Below the pieces are notes generated by a model, which was not told the DNA's origin, searched no databases, and saw only the letters and a list, made by a program, of their open reading frames with translations. A stretch of DNA of 8,529 nucleotides from Anaerolineaceae bacterium UBA6105. GTDB taxonomy: Bacteria > Chloroflexota > Anaerolineae > Anaerolineales > Anaerolineaceae. The stretch lies in assembly GCA_002423495.1 (NCBI GenBank), contig DIWN01000076.1, positions 1 through 8,529 on the forward strand. The letters are read 5' to 3'. Made by a program: the position numbers and the translations under genes. Positions 1-5,903 of this stretch are shown here, piece by piece. Position 1 is the first letter of the stretch. Each line of letters opens with the position of its first letter.

Positions 1-3000
1 GTTGATTTCTACGACAGCCCATTGTTTTCGTGGGGGACGGTGATGGGGGCCGCAAAATATAAGCTGCAAATTTATTCCAGTCCAGGTGGCTGGGCTACCC
101 CTGTCTACACTGCGACAACTTTGGCAACTACCCATCAACCTAATGCAAAATTGGCTAATGGTACCTATTATTGGCGGGTGGTACCAGTCGATGGCGGCAG
201 CCATGAAGGCACTCCCAGCGAGGAGCGGTCGTTTGTCAGCGCTTACAATCCTGTTGAATTGGCATTGATAGAACCAGAGAATAATGCCATCCCCACATTT
301 ACTCCAACCTTCAGATGGACTGCTGTTCGTGGCGCACAATACTATCGGCTGCAGTATTCCACCGATCCAAGTTTTAGCGCAAGCGTGACCCAAATTGATA
401 CCCGCAATACCTCATATACCCCAACCACCACCTTGCCCAATGATGTCAATTACTATTGGCGTATGAGAGTTCATTCCGGCAGTTCGATTTCAGACTGGAC
501 CCCTTCCCGAACTTTTGTTAAGAGATGGGATATCAAACCGATACTACTGACGCCCACAAATAATTATCAGCATCAACGCTTCCCAGTATTCAGCTGGACA
601 CCGGTACCTGGAGCGAGCTACTATAAGGTGGAAATCAGCTTGTATCCCGGCTTCAGCCCAATCTACGATAGCGGTAACACAGCCAACACGTTTTTCAGTC
701 CGAATAAATACAATGGCGATCCTAATACTTATTACTGGCGGGTGACACCCTATGACGGCAATGCGAAGCCTGGTGTTCCCAGCAACACTTCTTCTTACAG
801 AAGCTACAACGATTCAGTAGCTCCAAGCCAGGTTTATCCTTTGTTCTACTACCCACCGAACTCGTCTATGAACCCGCATGAGGACCGGACGGTAGCGTTG
901 CCAGTTTTCATTTGGAATCGTGTCTCAGTCCCCAGCGGCTCGCCTGAACAGGGCAATATTTTTGCGGACGCCTACCGACTGCAAGTTTCCACTGATCCGA
1001 CTTTTGCGTCGATTTTATGGACCGTGGATACCGAAAACACAACGGCAACGCCCACAACTGACAATCCCTTCACTCCACTTGCTGAAACTGATTACTTCTG
1101 GCGAGTACGACCCCTAATTGGCGGAAGCGAGAGCGGCGAATGGAGCCAGATTTGGAAAGCCAGGTTTGACCTCTCGATGGGTTTGAACCCCGAATCAGAC
1201 CCTCTGCTGATCCGACCCAGCGATCGGTTTGAATTTGCCGAGTCAACGCCATTATTAGAATGGTTCCCAATCAGCAGCGCTACGGGTTACGAAGTACAAA
1301 TCAGCGATGATGATACGTTCAGCACTGTCATTGACAGTGCCTCAGTCTCAAATCCGTTGTACGCCCCTACGATTAGCCTGGCTCAGCGTAGTTTGGGTGA
1401 TGTGGACTTTGGGATCTACTATTGGCGGGTGCGCGGCCTGCCTGATGGCGTTTGGAGTGAGACGCGTCGCTTCCAGATCGCGGCACAAAGTCAGTGGCAG
1501 TTTTCACGAACGCTAGGAGACTTGGCTAACCGATTGCAGATCGGGTCTGATCCTTTAGAGGATACAGATAATTTGGATTACGACATTAGCGATTTGCACG
1601 TCGCCCAAGCCAGCGATAGTTGGTACTTCGGATTCGCTACACCTGTTTCTCCAGCTAATAATATCACCTATGCGCTTTATCTTGATATTGATCATGAAGT
1701 GGGTTCCGGTGGAACCGTTGACGCAAAGGGATATTCGATCAGCACCATTTCAGGTTACCAACCTGAATACATCGTTTATGTACTTCAGGATGCGGGCTCA
1801 TTTTCTGCTGACCAAGTTCACCTTTATAGTTGGACAGGCACCACATGGGACACCGTGAGTATTCTCAGCGCCATTGGCGGAGAACTCTACCAGGAAAGCG
1901 GCTATGTTGAACTAAAAATCCCCAACACTGCAATTGGTTATCAGGACTCAACAGGCAGCTACGCTGTGTCTTTGATAAGCCTGGAAGCAAATGGGCTTGG
2001 GCTTCCAAAAGACAGTGTTCCCTCTGACCCATCTGCCACAAGTAACGGAATTATCAGCCGATTTGCGAACGTGACGGAGAGAATGAACCTGGCAATGCCA
2101 CCGAATGATGCTGGTGTAGACCCCAGCACCCACCCTTCTGTGCCACCATTCTTCTGGGATTGGCCCGTACTTTCGCCCTGGTCTGGTGCCATTATTACAG
2201 CATACCTTGACCCACTCTTCACCACGGTGGTTGAGTCGTTCAACTTATCTTGCAGTTCATATCCCACTCCAATTACAAATTATGCCCAGACAGCCCATGC
2301 ATGGAGCGATGATTTTTTGGGAGATAATACCTACTACTGGAGAGTTCGACCTTGCTATCGGATTGAAAGTATTAACTATTATGGAGCTTGGAGTCAGGGG
2401 TGGCGCTTCGAACGAGAAGGGTTTTTTGAATTAGAATACCTTTTGACCCCTTTATGGGAAGACCCCACCCCCCCCGGAGAGGTACATGCCACACCGACCT
2501 TTTCATGGCATATGGTCGAAGGGGCTGAATCTTATGATCTGCAAGTGGATGATGACCCCAGTTTTGGCTCTACGGCGATCAATATCAATACACGGCAAAA
2601 TTCTTATACTCCTACGAGTACACTGGCAAGTGGGCAGTATTATTGGCGTGTCCGTGTGCGCCGTAATGGTAGTGTAATCAACGATTGGGCAACCAACCAG
2701 TCGTTTATACTTAATTTGCCAACCCCTGGCGAATTGACTCTTGCTCCTCCAGATAGTATTGTTGACAGAGCTCCTACGATGTGTTGGGAGCCGCTAATAG
2801 AATTTGCAGAAGTTGGTGAGCCAATCCAATCAGTTCCTGTGTTAGCAGCCTGGAAGTACCGCGTTCAGGTGAGCAAAGACCCCAATTTCTCTGCAATCTT
2901 CGATACCATCGATACTGAACAAAGTTGTTGGACAGCCAAAAAGGGTTACGATGATGGTGCTTATTACTGGCGGGTAGCCATGATCGATGGAAATACCAAG

Positions 3001-3357
3001 TTAGGTAATTACTGTACACCTCAAACTTTCACAAAGCAGTATCCGATCACCACGCTGGTCAGCCCTGGCAGCGGCTCAGTTATCGCTGAAACCCCAACAT
3101 TTATCTGGCTGCCAGTGGATGGTGCTGCGAAGTATAAACTTGAGGTCTCTCAATATCCCACATTTTCTCCGACCTACGAGTCAGTCACAACATCCAACAC
3201 GCGTTACACCCCGACTAAAACCTACACAATCGAAAAGACGTATTACTGGCGTGTAGCTATTATCGATATTGATGGAAAAATTGGTCCCTTTGTTGGTGCG
3301 ATAATCATCGTGGACCCAAATCCATACCGAATCTTCCTACCCTCAATCCTCAGGTAA
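1..3357 (+). CDS. Large secreted repeat protein with fibronectin-III-like modules, 5'-truncated by window edge
   Basis: The frame is open from the first base, so the true start lies upstream; the TTG at 22 is not a convincing start. About 1118 codons are visible, ending in TAA at 3355-3357. The protein is a chain of roughly 90-110-residue beta-sandwich-like modules. Each has a P-x-F-x-W strand, a Y-x-L-Q-x-S-x-DP-x-F segment, a (T/S)-Y-T-P-T segment and a closing YYWRV-type strand. Nine closing strands can be counted, near nt 166, 451, 729, 1093, 1416, 2332, 2638, 2962 and 3241. A non-repeat domain (about nt 1490-2090) interrupts the series; its Asp-rich start and 'YALYLDIDHE' strand resemble CBM9/DOMON-like carbohydrate-binding folds, a weak assignment. 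The C-terminus 'PYRIFLPSILR' is a tail type often seen on exported Chloroflexota proteins. The likely role is an extracellular binding or adhesion protein; no catalytic motif is seen. It is convergent with the minus-strand genes. Confidence 0.8.
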   Translation, partial: VDFYDSPLFSWGTVMGAAKYKLQIYSSPGGWATPVYTATTLATTHQPNAKLANGTYYWRVVPVDGGSHEGTPSEERSFVSAYNPVELALIEPENNAIPTFTPTFRWTAVRGAQYYRLQYSTDPSFSASVTQIDTRNTSYTPTTTLPNDVNYYWRMRVHSGSSISDWTPSRTFVKRWDIKPILLTPTNNYQHQRFPVFSWTPVPGASYYKVEISLYPGFSPIYDSGNTANTFFSPNKYNGDPNTYYWRVTPYDGNAKPGVPSNTSSYRSYNDSVAPSQVYPLFYYPPNSSMNPHEDRTVALPVFIWNRVSVPSGSPEQGNIFADAYRLQVSTDPTFASILWTVDTENTTATPTTDNPFTPLAETDYFWRVRPLIGGSESGEWSQIWKARFDLSMGLNPESDPLLIRPSDRFEFAESTPLLEWFPISSATGYEVQISDDDTFSTVIDSASVSNPLYAPTISLAQRSLGDVDFGIYYWRVRGLPDGVWSETRRFQIAAQSQWQFSRTLGDLANRLQIGSDPLEDTDNLDYDISDLHVAQASDSWYFGFATPVSPANNITYALYLDIDHEVGSGGTVDAKGYSISTISGYQPEYIVYVLQDAGSFSADQVHLYSWTGTTWDTVSILSAIGGELYQESGYVELKIPNTAIGYQDSTGSYAVSLISLEANGLGLPKDSVPSDPSATSNGIISRFANVTERMNLAMPPNDAGVDPSTHPSVPPFFWDWPVLSPWSGAIITAYLDPLFTTVVESFNLSCSSYPTPITNYAQTAHAWSDDFLGDNTYYWRVRPCYRIESINYYGAWSQGWRFEREGFFELEYLLTPLWEDPTPPGEVHATPTFSWHMVEGAESYDLQVDDDPSFGSTAININTRQNSYTPTSTLASGQYYWRVRVRRNGSVINDWATNQSFILNLPTPGELTLAPPDSIVDRAPTMCWEPLIEFAEVGEPIQSVPVLAAWKYRVQVSKDPNFSAIFDTIDTEQSCWTAKKGYDDGAYYWRVAMIDGNTKLGNYCTPQTFTKQYPITTLVSPGSGSVIAETPTFIWLPVDGAAKYKLEVSQYPTFSPTYESVTTSNTRYTPTKTYTIEKTYYWRVAIIDIDGKIGPFVGAIIIVDPNPYRIFLPSILR
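31..3300 (+). repeat. Degenerate protein-level tandem repeats (nine YYWRV-type modules)
   Basis: The coding sequence holds nine copies of a module ending in Y-(Y/F)-W-R-(V/M). The last two copies (about 2780-3020 and 3070-3300) are the closest to each other in spacing. The copies have diverged at DNA level, so they are old duplications rather than recent slippage. The modules before and after the inserted domain at about 1490-2090 are of the same family. Confidence 0.75.
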
Positions 3358-3393
3358 AAGGGTTGGGTTTGATCCGAATAAATCTCCAATCTA

Positions 3394-3448
3394 CTTAACA
3401 AAATCCCAAGCCCCATCATGAAGGTGGGGCTTGGGATCATTTGTTAAG
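3394..3448. terminator. Long bidirectional hairpin between convergent genes
   Basis: A perfect 13-bp stem pairs 3403-3415 (ATCCCAAGCCCCA) with 3425-3437, with a 9-base loop. Outside a 2-base bulge (3438-3439), nine more pairs join 3394-3402 with 3440-3448. The minus-strand side of the inner stem is followed by TTTT, and the plus-strand side by CATTTGTT. It lies 37 bases after the stop of the plus-strand repeat-protein gene. It can serve as its terminator and also block transcription arriving from the minus-strand island. Confidence 0.7.
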
Positions 3449-3598
3449 TGAATACATACAGGGCACAATTTGCAATATTTGGCCTTCACAGGAAAATTTA
3501 GGGGTCCTTAAGGTGTGGACTTCCAATGACGGAACCAGGTTTCTATAAGTCAATCCGTTGTTGGACAGCTCAAGTAAGAGGCACATTTTGATGCTGTA
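3449..3598. other. Gene-free stretch between terminator hairpin and tRNA-like fragment
   Basis: No convincing gene is seen here. A minus-strand frame of 71 codons crosses it (3437-3652), but it begins with a TTG inside the tRNA-like repeat, has no ribosome binding site and shows no recognisable protein pattern. It is best read as the seam between the resident chromosome and the island. Confidence 0.4.
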
Positions 3599-3688
3599 GC
3601 CCCGGAAGGATTCGCCTGTGCTGGGCACTTTCCCTAGTAGACCTTCAACCAAGCGGATAAAAGCATTATTTCAACTCGGCTATAAAAT
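3599..3688 (-). repeat. R1: tRNA-derived fragment, probable island boundary (att-like) site
   Basis: Read on the plus strand, 3601-3614 (CCCGGAAGGATTCG) is identical to 8507-8520 in the tRNA 3' end. Positions 3641-3648 (ACCTTCAA) are identical to 8522-8529. In the tRNA the two blocks are one base apart; here they are split by 26 bases (3615-3640) at the T-loop, which include a GTGC-TGG-GCAC mini-hairpin (3618-3628). On the minus strand the site reads CTTTTATCCGCTTGGTTGAAGG, here broken as CTTTTA, TCCGC, TTGGTTGAAGG. That resembles a Lys(UUU) anticodon loop, the 3' anticodon stem, the variable loop and the T-stem. The further part TATAGCC at 3679-3685 is shared with copy R4 at the same 19-base spacing. 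This is the most tRNA-like copy and the last element of the array. Confidence 0.7.
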
Positions 3689-3745
3689 CAATCAATTAAT
3701 TTAAAACAGTCTGTGTTAGCTGCTTTGGGTGGGAGTGTGGACCCC

Positions 3746-4249
3746 TTACTCTTTTTTGGAAGTAGGCGACGGAAGCCTTAATATGGTTTGCGACCCTTGC
3801 AGTCGCAACGACGAATCTTCACCTTCCTCAATTAGATTCTCCACGTCTAGGCTATCCAATGCATTTCTAAAATCCGATGCAGATTTTATGGTAACTTTAT
3901 TGAGTTCAACTTTTAGAACCTCGTTTTCTTGCCGGAATTGTTCCGCAACTTGACGCCACACTTCGGCTACCGCTCGTTGCTTTTCGGCTTCAGCATCATT
4001 GCTTGCTGAATTTGATCTCGCCGCCGCTTCTTCAGATTTCTTCTGAGCGGTATCCGCTTTTGCTCTATTGCGACTTTCGAGCCATTCGATCAGCCTTCTT
4101 TCAAAGTCGGCGGCTACCTTCATGAATAGCTCATTGATCTTCTCTTCCAATAAAGGCCATATATTATTAACGATCCACGGCCAGACGAACATTACGAACC
4201 ACTTCACAAGCTGTTTATAAATCAGAGTATAGGTCTTGGCTTTTGGCAT
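3746..4249 (-). CDS. Membrane-anchored coiled-coil protein, unknown function
   Basis: The protein has 167 residues from ATG at 4247-4249, chosen because AAAGGA (4256-4261) lies 6 bases upstream. The longer frame to 4336 starts with TTG and has no such site. Residues 17-34 (WFVMFVWPWIVNNIWPLL) are very hydrophobic and Trp-rich, fitting an N-terminal membrane or membrane-surface segment. Residues 35-120 are charged, Ala/Glu/Lys/Arg-rich and strongly helical, consistent with a coiled coil. The C-terminus is acidic (DVENLIEEGEDSS), followed by a basic end. I do not recognise the family. It is the last gene of the minus-strand array, bounded by repeats R2 (upstream) and R1 (downstream). Its base composition is more G+C rich than the nuclease genes upstream, which suggests an independent origin. 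A structural or membrane-sensor role in defence is possible but unproven. Confidence 0.7.
   Translation of the reverse strand: MPKAKTYTLIYKQLVKWFVMFVWPWIVNNIWPLLEEKINELFMKVAADFERRLIEWLESRNRAKADTAQKKSEEAAARSNSASNDAEAEKQRAVAEVWRQVAEQFRQENEVLKVELNKVTIKSASDFRNALDSLDVENLIEEGEDSSLRLQGSQTILRLPSPTSKKE
3788..3808. repeat. Intragenic inverted repeat TTGCGAC / GTCGCAA
   Basis: Two perfect 7-base arms (3788-3794 and 3802-3808) with a 7-base loop lie near the 3' end of the coiled-coil gene. They could form a hairpin in the mRNA or mark a REP-like element captured into the coding sequence. Only one copy is seen in the window. Confidence 0.5.
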
Positions 4250-4255
4250 GATTTT

Positions 4256-4261
4256 TCCTTT
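4256..4261 (-). promoter_or_regulatory. Ribosome binding site deciding start of the coiled-coil gene
   Basis: AAAGGA on the minus strand lies 6 bases before ATG 4247-4249, the best-spaced site in this frame. Confidence 0.6.
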
Positions 4262-4414
4262 TGAGGTAGGTGTCGAGCAGACTCTGTTCGGGTTGCAAAT
4301 ATCTGCGAAGCAGTCCAACTGGTAGATATACTGCAAATAGTATGAATAACAAGAATAATTAGTATGATAAACCTTCCATATTATGTTAGATCATAATTCT
4401 TTTTTTTCCAATTT

Positions 4415-4435
4415 ACAAATTACAAATTACAAATT
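4415..4435. repeat. Three tandem copies of a 7-base unit (ACAAATT)
   Basis: ACAAATT is repeated exactly three times at 4415-4421, 4422-4428 and 4429-4435, in the leader between repeat R2 and the coiled-coil gene. It is a simple microsatellite; copy-number change could alter spacing in the upstream region of that gene. Confidence 0.7.
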
Positions 4436-4473
4436 CTAAAATTCATAAATACATTAAACCTTCTGGTAAGATA

Positions 4474-4524
4474 GCTTATCTAAACCAAGCGGATCTTAGC
4501 ATATTTCCAATTAGAATACTAAAA
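4474..4524 (-). repeat. R2: dispersed gene-boundary repeat copy
   Basis: The minus strand carries ATTGGAAATATGCTA, then ATCCGCTTGGTTTAGATAAG. The part ATCCGCTTGGTTT is identical to R4, and TTGGAA-x-TAT-x-CTA upstream of it matches R4 at the same spacing. It sits between the small membrane protein gene and the coiled-coil gene. Confidence 0.7.
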
Positions 4525-4588
4525 CGATGCAAATCAATTTAGATTTGGCTGATCATTTTGTCGAAGATAAGAATTGTTTAGATTAGGA

Positions 4589-4765
4589 TCATGTTCTTCT
4601 ACGAGGAATAGCTGTGACAATAACCATTATTATTGCCAATGGACCAAATAATTGGCCAAATGCTTTGTATACAGACTCCATTATTTCAGGGGAGATAAGA
4701 TAAACGACAACACCTAATACTAAGAGCAAGAAAAGATTTCGAAGGAAGTTTTTGAAAAATTGCAC
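4589..4765 (-). CDS. Small two-segment membrane protein, unknown
   Basis: The predicted protein has 58 residues from GTG at 4763-4765, chosen because GAGG (4772-4775) lies 6 bases upstream. A GTG at 4777 would add four residues but would place the Shine-Dalgarno-like bases inside the gene. Two hydrophobic stretches are clear: LFLLLVLGVVVYLI near residues 11-24 and GPLAIIMVIVTAI near residues 41-53. A short polar link (PEIMESVYKAFGQ) joins them, and the C-terminus is basic (RRRT). The N-terminus is also basic (KNFLRN), so both ends probably face the cytoplasm. I do not recognise the family. The gene is alone between repeats R3 and R2. Small membrane proteins next to nuclease-type genes can be defence effectors or toxins, but nothing in the sequence proves that here. 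Confidence 0.6.
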   Translation of the reverse strand: MQFFKNFLRNLFLLLVLGVVVYLISPEIMESVYKAFGQLFGPLAIIMVIVTAIPRRRT

Positions 4766-4771
4766 TACCCA

Positions 4772-4775
4772 CCTC
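4772..4775 (-). promoter_or_regulatory. Ribosome binding site deciding start of the small membrane protein
   Basis: GAGG on the minus strand, within GAGGTGGG, ends 6 bases before the GTG at 4763-4765. This favours that GTG over the one at 4775-4777. Confidence 0.5.
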
Positions 4776-4833
4776 ACAATTCTTTTTTTGTGTTAACCTA
4801 AAAAACATTGTTATAAGTATAACATTATTGATT

Positions 4834-4867
4834 AAAATAAAAAGCTGTTATCGAAACTAAGCAGCTT
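4834..4867 (-). terminator. Possible intrinsic terminator built from repeat R3
   Basis: On the minus strand AAGCTG (4862-4867) can pair with CAGCTT (4842-4847) across a 14-base loop that is the repeat core. TTTATTTT follows directly. The stem is short and the loop large, so termination would be weak. It lies about 70 bases after the stop of the double-HEPN gene. Confidence 0.35.
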
Positions 4868-4878
4868 ATTCCTCAATT
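4842..4878 (-). repeat. R3: dispersed gene-boundary repeat copy, shortened
   Basis: The minus strand has CTGCTTAGTTTCGATAAC, matching R4 (CCGCTTGGTTTCGATAAC) at 16 of 18 positions. The upstream arm is about 8 bases shorter than in R2 and R4. It lies between the double-HEPN gene and the small membrane protein gene. Confidence 0.65.
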
Positions 4879-4902
4879 CTTTTTTTACCATCGATAATAT
4901 TA

Positions 4903-4924
4903 GTCTAACGGCATAAGTTAGCCG
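4903..4924. repeat. Inverted repeat just after the double-HEPN gene
   Basis: CTAAC (4905-4909) and GTTAG (4917-4921) are inverted, and CGGC (4909-4912) with GCCG (4921-4924) overlap them as a competing stem. The bases AGTTAGCC at 4916-4923 recur in inverted orientation at 5786-5793, on the other side of the gene. Confidence 0.5.
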
Positions 4925-4937
4925 CTATTCTTCGAGT

Positions 4938-5759
4938 TTATACTATTGATTTTGACTTTTCTGTTGCATTCAGAGATTCCGACAAAGCTTCGATAAGTGA
5001 AAATAGATCAACAAATGCATTTTCTAACTCATAGGATTCTATTCGAACATAATTCCCGTGAGTGATGTTGTTTCGGACAGTTAAGATTTTCTCAACTGCC
5101 ACGTTCCATTCAGGAGGAGTCTTTACTAAAGTTCTATATTCGTTCCACATTTGTCTCACACCTCTAGATCGTAGTTCAGTTCGCTGTGAAATAGCCTTCA
5201 ACGATTTTTCAAGGGTGCGTTCAAATTCTATGAATATACGCAAGAACTCCATTTCTTCGTTCTGAGCTTGGAATAGCAACTTTTCAGGTGGTCTCGCATG
5301 TTTGGGCAACTCTCCTCCAAGTATTGCAGTAATATCCTTTTTAAAAAGTGCATTAAATACTTCTACAGCTGCAGCACGAACACCTTCTAGCACATGCATT
5401 TCTGGAATCATCCCATTCCCCGAATGGTAAAGTTCATTCCGTAAAGAGTGATACCAAACAATCTCCTCAATAGAAAACCCTATATCCAAATTGTTTACTT
5501 CCACATATTTATCAAGCCATTCGATTTTGGTATGATAACTCCTTGTAGCTCTTTCGACTTCATCTCGACATAGTTCGACACCGCCGTGTAGTTTCGGATG
5601 AAGCTTAATAAAGACATCTATGCAGACTTCAATTGCATTATCGAAACCTATCAGTGCAATGCGACGGTCAGTATCACCAGCTTCCTGTAGATGTCCGTTA
5701 GCATGTCTAATGAGTTCAAATGGACCTCGTGCCCAAGGTACTAAATCGCTCCTACTCAT
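4938..5759 (-). CDS. Protein with two HEPN-type RNxxxH motifs, probable RNase
   Basis: The protein has 273 residues from ATG at 5757-5759; a weak GGGA site lies 8 bases upstream. A longer frame starts with TTG at 5819 inside repeat R4, and its extra residues are encoded by the repeat and a palindrome, so I reject that start. Two RNxxxH motifs are visible: R107-N-E-L-Y-H112 in a W-Y-H-S-L-R-N context, and R229-N-N-I-T-H234 in V-R-N-N-I-T-H-G. Both are the classic HEPN active-site signature (R-x4-6-H), which in characterised families cleaves RNA as a dimer. Each motif follows long amphipathic helices, as in HEPN bundles, so the protein may hold two HEPN domains that pair internally. Such proteins are known in toxin-antitoxin, abortive-infection and CRISPR-linked systems. 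No nucleotidyltransferase antitoxin gene is adjacent. It is bounded by repeats R4 and R3. Confidence 0.75.
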   Translation of the reverse strand: MSRSDLVPWARGPFELIRHANGHLQEAGDTDRRIALIGFDNAIEVCIDVFIKLHPKLHGGVELCRDEVERATRSYHTKIEWLDKYVEVNNLDIGFSIEEIVWYHSLRNELYHSGNGMIPEMHVLEGVRAAAVEVFNALFKKDITAILGGELPKHARPPEKLLFQAQNEEMEFLRIFIEFERTLEKSLKAISQRTELRSRGVRQMWNEYRTLVKTPPEWNVAVEKILTVRNNITHGNYVRIESYELENAFVDLFSLIEALSESLNATEKSKSIV

Positions 5760-5775
5760 AGGTTTTGTCCCAATC

Positions 5776-5791
5776 TTAGCCAGGTGGCTAA
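5776..5791. repeat. Perfect palindrome TTAGCCA-GG-TGGCTAA
   Basis: Seven-base arms (5776-5782 and 5785-5791) flank GG, in the leader of the double-HEPN gene between repeat R4 and the chosen ATG. It could be an operator or a recombination-site arm. Its presence in the leader supports the downstream ATG as the true start. Confidence 0.55.
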
Positions 5792-5804
5792 CTATGACAA
5801 TTGT

Positions 5805-5855
5805 AGTTATCGAAACCAAGCGGATGATAGTATAGTTCCAATAAGGCTATAAAAA
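5805..5855 (-). repeat. R4: dispersed gene-boundary repeat copy, fullest internal copy
   Basis: On the minus strand it reads TTTTATAGCC, a 19-base variable stretch with TTGGAA, then ATCCGCTTGGTTTCGATAAC. The first block and the 19-base spacing match R1 exactly. The core matches R2, R3 and R5. It lies between the DUF262-HNH gene and the double-HEPN gene. Confidence 0.75.
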
Positions 5856-5903
5856 GTGATTCTTTGTCTACTTGGCTTCGAAAACAAAATTGCTTTTAAT
5901 TTA

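Larger units (their letters stand above)
4250..4588. other. Gene-free spacer of about 340 bases upstream of the coiled-coil gene
   Basis: This spacer holds the ribosome binding site, the 7-base microsatellite and repeat R2. Near 4294-4305 there is an imperfect palindrome (GCAAATATCTGC) that could be an operator, though nothing confirms it. No convincing ORF or RNA gene is seen. The promoter of the downstream gene is presumably here, but no clear -35/-10 pair stands out. Confidence 0.4.
4777..4886 (-). repeat. Duplicated A7-GAATTG block around repeat R3
   Basis: On the minus strand AAAAAAAGAATTG occurs at 4777-4789 and again at 4875-4886 (with the G at 4874), each followed within two bases by AGG. 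A third, weaker relative (A8-GAATTATGA) is near 4392-4409. The nearest gene to the first copy uses its AGG as part of the ribosome binding site, so the pair may be a short duplicated leader. Confidence 0.5.

Noticed and set aside
1959..2267. 102-codon minus-strand ORF inside the repeat-protein gene
   Set aside because: It is antisense to a clearly coding region and has no recognisable protein features; a shadow frame.
3437..3652. 71-codon minus-strand ORF
   Set aside because: It begins with TTG inside the tRNA-like repeat, lacks a ribosome binding site, and its frame crosses the T-loop interruption and the terminator side; no protein pattern is recognisable.
4250..4336. N-terminal extension of the coiled-coil protein from TTG
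   Set aside because: No ribosome binding site precedes it, while AAAGGA is correctly placed before the internal ATG at 4247-4249.
4589..5759. Toxin-antitoxin pair of the double-HEPN protein and the small membrane protein
   Set aside because: The genes are about 170 bases apart, separated by a repeat and a possible terminator, and the small protein is membrane-embedded rather than antitoxin-like.
5760..5819. N-terminal extension of the double-HEPN protein from TTG
   Set aside because: The TTG lies in repeat R4, and the added residues are encoded by the repeat and a perfect palindrome. The ATG at 5757-5759 is the better start.
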